Shown here in pieces: positions 7,923 through 15,735 of a DNA stretch of 63,986 bases (the stretch's first letter is position 1; each line of letters begins with the position of its first letter). The stretch is from Saprospira grandis DSM 2844. Lineage in GTDB: Bacteria; Bacteroidota; Bacteroidia; Chitinophagales; Saprospiraceae. The notes under the pieces are model-generated. The model saw nothing but the letters and a program-made list of their open reading frames with translations. It made no database searches and was not told where the DNA came from. The stretch lies in the NCBI GenBank assembly GCA_945888475.1, contig CAMDAB010000005.1, positions 1-63,986 of the forward strand, written 5' to 3'. The translations under genes were made by a program, and so were the position numbers.

Positions 7923-8816
7923 TCATTCATTTTCAAAAGTCAATTGGCGCTTTATATTAATTTTCCAAATCAGAAAGGATGCAAATATAAATATTCCCGT
8001 TAAGATGACGGTCAATAAAATTGAAAAATCAGGCTTTTGATAAATTGAAGCTATTTTTTCGTTGTCGATAAAATTATAAAAAATAAATACCTGAATGCTG
8101 TTGAAGCTGATATGCGCAATGATAGATGACCAGAGACTGCCTGTCCAGACACAAAGATATCCCAGAAAAGCTCCCATCAAAAAGCGAGGCAATAGGCCCT
8201 CGGGCTGAAAATGGGTGAGACTGAAAAGCAATGCCGTTGCCAATACAGCAAGATGCATATTTTTTGTATAGTTGCCAATCAAACGCTGAATCACCCCGCG
8301 ATAAAGCAATTCTTCCCCGATGCCTGCTACCAAACCCAAAAGTAGAATGTTCAACAGCAAATCGGTCGGACTGTTCATCTGCATCAGGCGTTGCTGAAAC
8401 AAAAGGGTATCTTCAGCAATCATATTTGCCGGTAGCAGATTTATGTTGAGGTATGCAATCCACAGTGCAGTGGGATAGACAGCAATTATTGCCAATAAAA
8501 TAAGAGGAGTTGTTAAAAGTCCCGGATTTTTATCGAGCAGTAATAAGCTGTAAAATTCTTTTCCTTTGATAATCAGAGCAAAAACAATGGCCGACAGACT
8601 GTAGGCCGCCAGGTGACCAATTATAGATATGATTTTGATGCTGTTGATATGTTCCAAAGACTCGCCTTCACTTATCTTTGAAATAAGTTGCTGCCAGTTT
8701 CCGATGCCAAATGCCGATGCACATAGCTGCATGAGCAAAGCACCCAAAATGGTACCTCCAAACCAGCAGCTGAAAAACCAGAAAGTCTGTCGCAAACGCA
8801 ATAATTTATCGGGCAT
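7923..8816 (-). CDS. CPBP family intramembrane metalloprotease (Abi/Rce1-like)
   Basis: 297-residue membrane protein with about eight hydrophobic segments. The three CPBP/Rce1 motifs are present in order: EELLYRG (EExxxR, about residue 168), FSLTHF (FxxxH, about 200) and HISFNS (HxxxN, about 235). Members include CAAX-processing-like proteases and bacteriocin self-immunity proteins; the substrate here is unknown. Cotranscription with cdsA is plausible from the 48-bp gap. Confidence 0.9.
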   Translation of the reverse strand: MPDKLLRLRQTFWFFSCWFGGTILGALLMQLCASAFGIGNWQQLISKISEGESLEHINSIKIISIIGHLAAYSLSAIVFALIIKGKEFYSLLLLDKNPGLLTTPLILLAIIAVYPTALWIAYLNINLLPANMIAEDTLLFQQRLMQMNSPTDLLLNILLLGLVAGIGEELLYRGVIQRLIGNYTKNMHLAVLATALLFSLTHFQPEGLLPRFLMGAFLGYLCVWTGSLWSSIIAHISFNSIQVFIFYNFIDNEKIASIYQKPDFSILLTVILTGIFIFASFLIWKINIKRQLTFENE

Positions 8817-8930
8817 TTATAATTAAAATTTAATTTGACCGCATTTATAAAAAGGCATGCAAAGTTATACCTATTTGCTTAGGACCGATAAAGTTTTATG
8901 AATATTTTTGTAGCAGCAAATCAAATCAAA

Positions 8931-9698
8931 ATGTCGAAGCTGAGCAAAACAGAACTAAAACTTTTTCTTGATGAAAAAGTACTGCAGTTCAATACCAAAT
9001 CTTTTATCGAGGACGATCCAATTCAGATTCCATACAAATACAGCAGAAAAGAAGATATCGAAATTTCGGCCTTTTTGGCATGTACCATTGCCTGGGGAAA
9101 CCGGACCATGATTGTCAAGAATGCCTACCGCATGATGGAGCTGATGGATGAGTCGCCCTTTGATTTTGTAGTAAATCACAACGAAAATGATTTGAAAGGA
9201 CTGCAAAAATTTGTACACAGAACCTTCAATGGCGATGACTTCATATTTTTTATCCGCGCCCTCAATAATGTCTATACAAAGGAAGGCGGAATGGAAGCGC
9301 TGTTCAAAATGCATCAGGGAGAAAGGTCGCTACTACCTGCTATTGCTCAATTCCATAGAATTTTCTTCGAACCTGCACATGAAAAAAGGACTGAAAAACA
9401 TGTTGCCAATCCAGACAAGGGCTCTGTCGCCAAAAGGATTAATCTTTTTCTGCGTTGGATGATTCGCAAGGATAGAATCGTTGACTTTGGCCTTTGGGAT
9501 ATCCCCACATCTAAACTGCATTGTCCGCTGGATGTACATTCGGGTAACATTGCCCGAAAACTGGGCCTCATCACACGAAAAAATAATGACCTCGCTGCAC
9601 TCGAAGAACTAGATAGTAATCTGAGAGCACTCGATGCAGAAGACCCTGTAAAATATGACTTTGCCTTGTTTGGGCTAGGGGTTTATGATCAGTTTTGA
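8931..9698 (+). CDS. TIGR02757/DUF2400 family protein
   Basis: 255-residue conserved protein of unknown function, recognised by IPYKYSRKEDIEISAFLACTIAWGNR, by the LDVHSGNIARKLGL segment and by the C-terminal DPVKYDFALFGLGVYDQF. Family members resemble helix-hairpin-helix DNA repair proteins in fold predictions (family knowledge, weak). Start: ATG 8898 would add 11 residues, but a perfect TATTTTTG box at 8903-8910 lies inside that extension, so ATG 8931 is preferred. Divergent from the CPBP protease gene. A purine-rich word repeat follows the stop. Confidence 0.88.
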   Translation: MSKLSKTELKLFLDEKVLQFNTKSFIEDDPIQIPYKYSRKEDIEISAFLACTIAWGNRTMIVKNAYRMMELMDESPFDFVVNHNENDLKGLQKFVHRTFNGDDFIFFIRALNNVYTKEGGMEALFKMHQGERSLLPAIAQFHRIFFEPAHEKRTEKHVANPDKGSVAKRINLFLRWMIRKDRIVDFGLWDIPTSKLHCPLDVHSGNIARKLGLITRKNNDLAALEELDSNLRALDAEDPVKYDFALFGLGVYDQF

Positions 9699-9746
9699 GA
9701 AAGGCAGAGGAAAAATCTATAGAGAAAAGATTTGAAGAAAGGCCTA
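9699..9746 (+). repeat. Purine-rich word repeat in the DUF2400 gene trailer
   Basis: GAGAAAGGCAGAGG and GAAAAGATTTGAAGAAAGG, the reverse complements of words in the nadA leader (5071-5192). Confidence 0.55.
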
Positions 9747-9889
9747 TGAGTAATTTCAAAAGTTATCATCAAGCGAACATAATCCATTAAAATTTTTGAA
9801 GCATTATTTAAAAATGATTTAACATTCAAATGATGCTTTAATTTTTACGATTGCTTATTTTTACGGTATGAATTAAAAAATACTTAAAA

Positions 9890-11497
9890 ATGAAATCATA
9901 TTTACTTTTAGCAGCGCTGTTTGTTTGCAGTAATCTTTTTTCTCAACAGATTATCAGAGGGCCATATCTTCAGGTGCTTACGCCTCAGTCGATACAGGTA
10001 TGCTGGAGAACCGATATACCAACTGAATCGAGGGTAATATTTGGTAATTCATTGGCCGTGCAAAACCAAAATGTTATTGACACAGTATTGAAAACCAATC
10101 ACTTTGTTACGCTTAACGGACTATCGGCCTCAACTTTTTATTATTATTCCGTAGGAACTGCCAATAGCATACTTGGCGGAAATATAGATGCCTATCGATT
10201 CAAAACTGCTCCGGCCAATGGAGCTGTGGCGCCTTACCGTTTTTGGGCTATTGGCGATTTTGGAAAGGGCAATCAGGGACAGTTAGATGTATTAAACAGC
10301 TTTAACAATTACACTTCAGGCGGACATACCGATATGATGATTTTTTTAGGCGATAACGCCTACAGCGACGGCACAGAGCAGGAGTATCAGAACAAGCTAT
10401 TCAATGTTTACGATTCCATCATGCCATATATGCCTGTTTTCAGTACTCCCGGCAATCATGATTACAACAGCGTAAATCGTTTCGATGCGCCCGATCAGCA
10501 TGCTGGCCCCTATTTCGATATTTTTAATAATCCGATGAATGCCGATGCAGGCGGAGTAGCCAGCAATACTGAGCTCTATTATTCTTTCGATTTCGGCAAT
10601 GTACATTTTATAAGTCTCAACAGCGAGATTCAAGCATGGACATCTAGCAGCAACTCGCAAATGTTCAACTGGCTACGTCAAGATTTGCAGGCCAATACTA
10701 AGGAATGGGTGGTTTGTTATTTTCATCAGCCTCCATACAGCAAAGGATCGCACGATTCCGATGATTTTTGGGAACTGTTGATGTTGGCTATGCGCCAGAA
10801 TGCACTTCCTATACTTGAACAATACGGTGTAGATCTGGTACTCTGCGGACATAGCCATGTGTACGAGCGCAGCAAGCTTATCAAGGGACATTATGGCTAT
10901 TCTTTTGGATATAGCAATGCCACACACGCTATCAGTGCCACAAATGGAAATTATAATCAGGGGCAACATTATGTAAAATACCTTAATGGCACCAATGCTG
11001 GAACAGTTTATGCAGTTTGCGGCAACTCGGGCAGCAGTGAGAGCGGTGCAAGTATGAATCATCCGGTAATGATTGCAAATGATGGAGGTTCGGATGCTTT
11101 CGGTTCCTTACTCATTGAGGTAAACGGCAATCGACTCGATTGTAAATACCTGAAATCGACCGGTGTGGTTTATGATGAGTTTACCATTATTAAGCCCGAC
11201 GGCAGCAACCCTGCGCCAGTTTCGGTTCAAAATAGCGGTGCTTTTATAACAGATTCCAGAGTATATCCCAATCCTGCTAAAGATTACCTGCAGGTGGAAT
11301 TCAGATTAGCGCAGGATTCCGAAACAAACATAACTGTTCTCGATTTTAATGGTAGAGCTATTTTCACCGAAACAGCAAAATCATATAGTGGCGAAAATAG
11401 AAAATTATTTAATATCTATGATCTTGCTCCGGGTAACTATATTGTAAATATTAAAACGGAGAAAGAAATGCTTTCTTTGCCTTTTAGTCATAATTAG
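9890..11497 (+). CDS. Secreted purple acid phosphatase-like metallophosphoesterase with T9SS sorting domain
   Basis: 535 residues. A Sec signal peptide ends near FSQ, followed by an Fn3-like purple acid phosphatase N-terminal domain (about 20-110). The binuclear metallophosphoesterase domain (about 120-430) has all motifs: GDFGKG, GDNAYSDG, GNHDYN, YFHQPPYS and GHSHVYER. The C-terminal type A sorting domain starts VYPNPAKDYLQVEF (about 462) and ends in a Gly-x-Tyr strand. It should therefore be exported by T9SS and hydrolyse phosphate esters outside the cell; the substrate is not known. Monocistronic. The stop is followed by purine-rich word repeats and a CTCGTC hairpin. Confidence 0.93.
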   Translation: MKSYLLLAALFVCSNLFSQQIIRGPYLQVLTPQSIQVCWRTDIPTESRVIFGNSLAVQNQNVIDTVLKTNHFVTLNGLSASTFYYYSVGTANSILGGNIDAYRFKTAPANGAVAPYRFWAIGDFGKGNQGQLDVLNSFNNYTSGGHTDMMIFLGDNAYSDGTEQEYQNKLFNVYDSIMPYMPVFSTPGNHDYNSVNRFDAPDQHAGPYFDIFNNPMNADAGGVASNTELYYSFDFGNVHFISLNSEIQAWTSSSNSQMFNWLRQDLQANTKEWVVCYFHQPPYSKGSHDSDDFWELLMLAMRQNALPILEQYGVDLVLCGHSHVYERSKLIKGHYGYSFGYSNATHAISATNGNYNQGQHYVKYLNGTNAGTVYAVCGNSGSSESGASMNHPVMIANDGGSDAFGSLLIEVNGNRLDCKYLKSTGVVYDEFTIIKPDGSNPAPVSVQNSGAFITDSRVYPNPAKDYLQVEFRLAQDSETNITVLDFNGRAIFTETAKSYSGENRKLFNIYDLAPGNYIVNIKTEKEMLSLPFSHN

Positions 11498-11612
11498 AGG
11501 AAAGAAGCGAAGAGGAAAGAAACGAAGAGGAACCGATCTCGTCCCATGACGAGAGCGCTCCACGCAGTGAAAGATTTTGAGGAAAGAAACGAAGTTCCGT
11601 GGATCAAAGCTC
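11498..11612 (+). repeat. Purine-rich word repeat with CTCGTC hairpin
   Basis: Copies of GAGGAAAGAAACGAA run from the phosphatase stop codon. Embedded hairpin CTCGTC (11538-11543), loop CCAT, GACGAG (11548-11553). Reverse-complemented, the block 11530-11558 matches 39592-39620 almost base for base (one indel in the loop). A CGCGAAGC word follows in both places. Confidence 0.75.
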
Positions 11613-11639
11613 CGCGAAGCTAAACGAATTTATCATTTT

Positions 11640-11888
11640 CTATCTTATCTCTTCATATTCAACAAGATCAACATCTTTTGTTCGATTTACATGTTGACTA
11701 TTAAAGTTCCTACCCGGGCATTGTCCCGATGCGCAGCCGAAGGCAAAAAGTCCCATCGAAGCGAAATAACTACCCAGCATTATGCCCATCCATTCCATAT
11801 GTAATGTCGATGAAATTGCAATATACAGGCCTATTGACAGATAAAAGAATCTGATAAAAGTCCAATTATTAAGTAGTCTGTCTCTCAT
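11640..11888 (-). CDS. Small membrane protein with GCASGQC motif
   Basis: 82 residues with two hydrophobic segments (FFYLSIGLYIAI and MGIMLGSYFASMGLFAFG), then a Cys pair in GCASGQC. The start is set at ATG 11888 because it overlaps the stop of the upstream gene by 4 bp (ATGA), indicating translational coupling. A longer frame starting at 11999 would run inside the upstream gene and is rejected. It resembles short Bacteroidota membrane proteins that begin with an RxxxNWTFIR-type segment. Function unknown. It shares GC[AS]SGxC with the upstream-encoded partner, which suggests joint handling of a thiol-reactive species (inference). Confidence 0.75.
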   Translation of the reverse strand: MRDRLLNNWTFIRFFYLSIGLYIAISSTLHMEWMGIMLGSYFASMGLFAFGCASGQCPGRNFNSQHVNRTKDVDLVEYEEIR

Positions 11889-12103
11889 TTTGTTTCCTCC
11901 TTCGCTTTTTTGGGTGTTCTTTCGAACATAGATAGCATAAGATAGCCCATCAGTGCACCATACAATGTTGAATTGGTTGGGTTTGAACTGATGGAACAAG
12001 TTCCGCTGCTGCAGCCGATAAAGTGGTAATAAAGATATCCGGCTATTGCCCCCAGGATTATGCCGATTATTCCCAAAATGTTTTTAGTTATAAATGATTT
12101 CAT
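11885..12103 (-). CDS. DUF6132-like small membrane protein with GCSSGTC motif
   Basis: 72 residues: a short N-terminus, a hydrophobic helix (GIIGIILGAIAGYLYYHFIG), GCSSGTC, then SSNPTNSTLYGALMGYL and a basic and acidic tail. The segment after the cysteines is typical of DUF6132. The role is unknown. First gene of a two-gene unit, translationally coupled to the next. Upstream on the minus strand is TACTTTTG (12136-12129), and 21 bp before that a CRP/FNR-like palindrome, so activation by a Crp/Fnr-family protein is predicted from sequence. Confidence 0.82.
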   Translation of the reverse strand: MKSFITKNILGIIGIILGAIAGYLYYHFIGCSSGTCSISSNPTNSTLYGALMGYLMLSMFERTPKKAKEETK

Positions 12104-12128
12104 CTGTCTATTCTTTAAAATTATTTAC

Positions 12129-12174
12129 AAAAGTAAGACAGCTATGAATATAAACCTGTGACTTAAGTTACAGT
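12129..12174 (-). promoter_or_regulatory. CRP/FNR-like operator plus -7 element for the DUF6132 pair
   Basis: On the minus strand TGTAA-CTTAAG-TCACA (palindrome 12157-12174, 16 of 18 bases symmetric), then exactly 21 bp, then TACTTTTG (12136-12129). No TTG -33 element is seen at the usual distance. The layout is that of a class II activator site centred about 42 bp before the start of transcription. The same spacing occurs at 61991-62035. Confidence 0.72.
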
Positions 12175-12331
12175 AGAAGAAACAACAAAAAATCTTTTGG
12201 CACTCGATTTAATTGATGCAGCTGAGAAAAAGCCCTTTTCATTGCTGTTAAAACCAATATTAATGTTTTATTAACTTTTTGGTAAGATTTTTGCAAGCCC
12301 AAAAAATATAATAAGCAAGCAAACTTCTACG

Positions 12332-12973
12332 ATGCAGAACAGCGTTGAAAATTCAGTTTTATTTAAACAGCAGTATGGACATATAGATCATCACAGACAT
12401 CCCGATGTCTCTGATATGGTACTTGATATTTTAAAACCTGAAACAGCGCTTGAGCATTTAATTATTCAGCAATCAGATTGGTTGGAAGGGGCGTTCTGGG
12501 GTGCGCCAAGGCCCGGGCACCCTGAAGGAAAAGTTATCTTTCATATTCGAGAGGTACTCGATAATGTCGATAAAATAACAAACAATCCTCAATTGCGCGA
12601 AGAGTTGAGATTGGTAAGTATCATTCATGATAATTTCAAGCATCTGGAAGAAACTGTAAGGCCGCGGCAGGACTGGACGCAGCATCATGCTGTTTATGCA
12701 ATGAAATTTGCTAAGGATTTTATCGATAGACAGCATATTCTAAATGTTATTGAACTGCACGACGAAGCCTATTATGCCTGGCATCTCAACAGAAAACAAC
12801 CCGAGACCAATAGGGCACTTCATAGGTTAAATGCACTTTTCGAAAAGCTTGGCGATTACAAACAGCTCTTTTATCTCTTTTTCAAATGCGATACCTTTAC
12901 TGGGGATAAAACCAAGAAACCTGTGCATTGGTTTGAAGAAACTGTAAGTGATATTACGTTTGCAGCGCTCTGA
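12332..12973 (+). CDS. HD-domain-like metal-dependent hydrolase
   Basis: 213 residues with the histidine/aspartate pattern of HD phosphohydrolases in order: H in VIFHIREV (about 70), HD in VSIIHDNFKH (about 93), HH in WTQHHAVYAM (about 112), HDEAYYAWH (about 138) and a late D in FKCDTFTGDK. This supports a divalent-metal site; the substrate is unknown and could be a nucleotide or a phosphorylated small molecule. A proline-rich GAPRPGHPEGK loop precedes the first motif. Single gene, divergent from the DUF6132 pair; no partner suggests a pathway. Confidence 0.6.
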   Translation: MQNSVENSVLFKQQYGHIDHHRHPDVSDMVLDILKPETALEHLIIQQSDWLEGAFWGAPRPGHPEGKVIFHIREVLDNVDKITNNPQLREELRLVSIIHDNFKHLEETVRPRQDWTQHHAVYAMKFAKDFIDRQHILNVIELHDEAYYAWHLNRKQPETNRALHRLNALFEKLGDYKQLFYLFFKCDTFTGDKTKKPVHWFEETVSDITFAAL

Positions 12974-13020
12974 TCATTCATATCAATCTGCCAAGATATC
13001 AATATCCTAAGCAAACATTT

Positions 13021-13051
13021 TTTGCTGTCTGATGCTTTTTTTTTAATATTG
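13021..13051 (+). promoter_or_regulatory. Candidate promoter for the TMTC-like gene
   Basis: TTTG (13021-13024), 19 bp, TAATATTG (13044-13051), one base off TAnnTTTG. The ATG is 51 bp downstream. Confidence 0.5.
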
Positions 13052-13101
13052 CAGAGTAATGCTGATAAAGCTGCTAATTTACATATATTGAAAAATAGTT
13101 T

Positions 13102-15693
13102 ATGGCAAAGAATTTCAAAAAAGGACAGAAAAATACCAACAGTGCTGCACCCAATAAGGTAATCGCAAAACCGGTAGAAAAAAAGCTTGTAAGCGAAACA
13201 GTTTCTAAGCCTTCGTTTGCATTGCAAAAATTGCTGCAGTTTAGAGTTGCTCATCAGTGGATTATTTTCGCTTTTGCCTTTCTGCTTTACAGCAATACCG
13301 TCACCAATAAATATGCGGTAGATGATTCCATTGTTATAGAACGGAACATGTACACCAAAAAGGGCTTGAAAGGAATGGCCGGAATCTGGGGCAAAGATAC
13401 CTTTGTTGGCTTTTTTGGCGATGAACGCAACCTGGTAAGCGGGGGTCGTTATCGTCCTTTTACGGTAGCCATGTTTGCACTCGAAAATCAACTATTTGGT
13501 AAACTTATCAAAAATAACAATGATTTTACGGTGAGTACCAATTTACAACTGGAAAAATCAAAAAAAGATGCTGTACTCGCCCGACTTGGAAACCCCAAAA
13601 ACTCAGTAGTAGAAACTAAGGAAGAAGAACGAAATGGTAAAAAAGTTAGCATTGTCACTGTAAATATCGAAATTGAAAAGGGTAAACCAATCCCCGATAA
13701 AGATGGCGATTATGTTTACGAAGGCAATCCGGGTATCAGCCACGGAATCAATGCTATCCTTTTCGGTGTTCTTTGCTGGCTTTTGTATTTATGGCTGCTT
13801 TTTATGTTCGATCCGTCAAAGAACCCAAGCTTAAAGGCAGTATATACAGCTTTTGCAGCAGCTATACTTTTTGCTGCCCATCCGCTGCATGTCGAGGCAG
13901 TTGCCAACATAAAAGGCCGCGATGAAATTATGGTGACCCTTTTCTCTGTACTATCGGCACATTGGGTTATGAAATCGCTGGAAAACAAAAATTGGGTATT
14001 GTACATTGCAGGAGCGGTTGTTTCCTTCTTTTTGGGGCTCTTCTCAAAGGAATCGGCCATTCCTTTCCTGGTGGTTATTCCGGCTGCGATTTATTTCTTT
14101 CGTAAAAATGCTGATTTTAGTACTATTGCTACCAGAACAGCCCCTTTTATGATAGTTGTACTCGTATTTTGGTTTGGCGTTAGAAATCCTATATTGAAGT
14201 GGCCCGGTAAGGAAAAACCGGCACCGGAGTTAATGAATGACCCTTTTATGAAATTGGCACCTGCGGCCAATAATCAGAGAACATATGTCAGTTTTAGCAG
14301 CGATGAAAAAACGGCAATGATTCTGCATACCTGGGCCGATTATATCAAGCTACTAGTGGTTCCTTATCCGCTAACCAATGACTACTATCCTAAGCATATT
14401 GGCGTAGACGAACATATTAATCAGCCAAAATTAGGTAGCAACATTACCCCAATGAAAAATGCAGATGGAAGTACTTATTTTATCAGTGATGCTATTCCGC
14501 AAATGGGCTCTCCTAAGGTATTACTCTCCATTTTACTGCATTTGGGCATGGCTGCACTTGCGCTATTTGGACTAATCAAAAGGAAGCCTTATGCCTTTGC
14601 ACTTATCTTTTATGCCGCAACCTTTTCGGTCGTTTCCAATCTGTTTTTTCCAATCGGTACGCTAATGGCTGAACGCTTTATGTTTATGCCTTCTATCGCT
14701 TTCAGTATCATTTGTGGAATTGGCCTGGCATACCTGGCATTCGATAAAGATGATGTTCCAGTCGCCTACAAACAGGCGCTGCCACTTTTTATTTTTACAG
14801 CATTAACGGTGTTTTATTCCTATGTCACCTTCTTTCGTAATTTTGACTGGTTTAACGATTATACTCTTTTTACCAAAGATATTTTAGTATCGAAAAACAG
14901 TGCTAAGCTCAACAATGCAGTTTCGGGAGTTGTACAGGAAAAAGCTGCCAAACCAGAAACAAGCATAAAGGAAAAAGAAGAACTGTATAAGGCAGCTATT
15001 AATTACTCAACCAATGCAATTAGTATTCATCCTACTTACAACAATGCTTGGTTGCTTTATGGCAATGCGCATGTTTATTTGGGCAATATTCGTGAGGCAG
15101 AAGCCGACAGTCTTAAAAAAATCAGTAGCCCCCAAACGGCATCCAAATACAGCGAAACGCTTGCGTTTTACAACGAGGCCATCAAATCTTATAATGAAGT
15201 TTTCAGGCTACGACCCGATCATCCCGATGTTCCTGTAAATCTTACTGCATCTTATCGAACCCGTGGAAAATTGTACGGTGAAAAATTAGGTAATATTTCA
15301 GCGGCACTAAAAGATCTGGAGCAGGCCAATAAGTGGGGCAAGGATAAAGATGTTGAAGTGCTTCGTCTGATGGGTGTAGCCTATGGAATGAGTGGGATTG
15401 AATTAGCTAAGATTGGCAATGTGAAACAGGCTTTAGCGTATCATGCAAATGCTGTAATTTCGCTCGAAAAAGCCTTGAAAATTGCACCGAATTATGTCCC
15501 AACTGTTTTTAATCTTGAAATAGCTTATCGCGAAATAGCAAGACTTAATCCTGAAAAGGCTAATGATTATATCCCCAAAGCTAATGAGCTGAATACAAAA
15601 TGGAAAAAGCTCGACCCAAGTTACAATCCTGTTGGACCTCAGCCAATACTCGATGATAAGAGTTCAACTACTATAACAAACAACTCAAAATAA
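13102..15693 (+). CDS. TMTC-like membrane O-mannosyltransferase with C-terminal TPR repeats
   Basis: 863 residues. After a basic N-terminus come about 11 membrane helices (about 50-590), then a TPR domain (about 630-850). Features of the TMTC/DUF1736-like GT-C group: an acidic pair in the first loop (KYAVDDSIV), the segment GGRYRPFTVAMFALE, and the hallmark HPLHVEAVANIKGRDE. Eukaryotic TMTC proteins transfer mannose from a lipid carrier to Ser/Thr in the secretory route. A similar periplasmic or surface O-mannosylation role is inferred; T9SS cargo is known to be O-glycosylated in some Bacteroidota. A loop of about 100 residues (about 135-215) separates the first helix group from the next. Confidence 0.78.
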   Translation: MAKNFKKGQKNTNSAAPNKVIAKPVEKKLVSETVSKPSFALQKLLQFRVAHQWIIFAFAFLLYSNTVTNKYAVDDSIVIERNMYTKKGLKGMAGIWGKDTFVGFFGDERNLVSGGRYRPFTVAMFALENQLFGKLIKNNNDFTVSTNLQLEKSKKDAVLARLGNPKNSVVETKEEERNGKKVSIVTVNIEIEKGKPIPDKDGDYVYEGNPGISHGINAILFGVLCWLLYLWLLFMFDPSKNPSLKAVYTAFAAAILFAAHPLHVEAVANIKGRDEIMVTLFSVLSAHWVMKSLENKNWVLYIAGAVVSFFLGLFSKESAIPFLVVIPAAIYFFRKNADFSTIATRTAPFMIVVLVFWFGVRNPILKWPGKEKPAPELMNDPFMKLAPAANNQRTYVSFSSDEKTAMILHTWADYIKLLVVPYPLTNDYYPKHIGVDEHINQPKLGSNITPMKNADGSTYFISDAIPQMGSPKVLLSILLHLGMAALALFGLIKRKPYAFALIFYAATFSVVSNLFFPIGTLMAERFMFMPSIAFSIICGIGLAYLAFDKDDVPVAYKQALPLFIFTALTVFYSYVTFFRNFDWFNDYTLFTKDILVSKNSAKLNNAVSGVVQEKAAKPETSIKEKEELYKAAINYSTNAISIHPTYNNAWLLYGNAHVYLGNIREAEADSLKKISSPQTASKYSETLAFYNEAIKSYNEVFRLRPDHPDVPVNLTASYRTRGKLYGEKLGNISAALKDLEQANKWGKDKDVEVLRLMGVAYGMSGIELAKIGNVKQALAYHANAVISLEKALKIAPNYVPTVFNLEIAYREIARLNPEKANDYIPKANELNTKWKKLDPSYNPVGPQPILDDKSSTTITNNSK

Positions 15694-15735
15694 TTTTTAT
15701 TACTGCGTTAATTTAGCACCTGGACTTAAGTTTGA

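Noticed and set aside
11889-11999. 37-codon N-terminal extension of the 82-residue membrane protein
   Set aside because: It overlaps the DUF6132 gene in another frame, and the ATGA junction gives a much better start.
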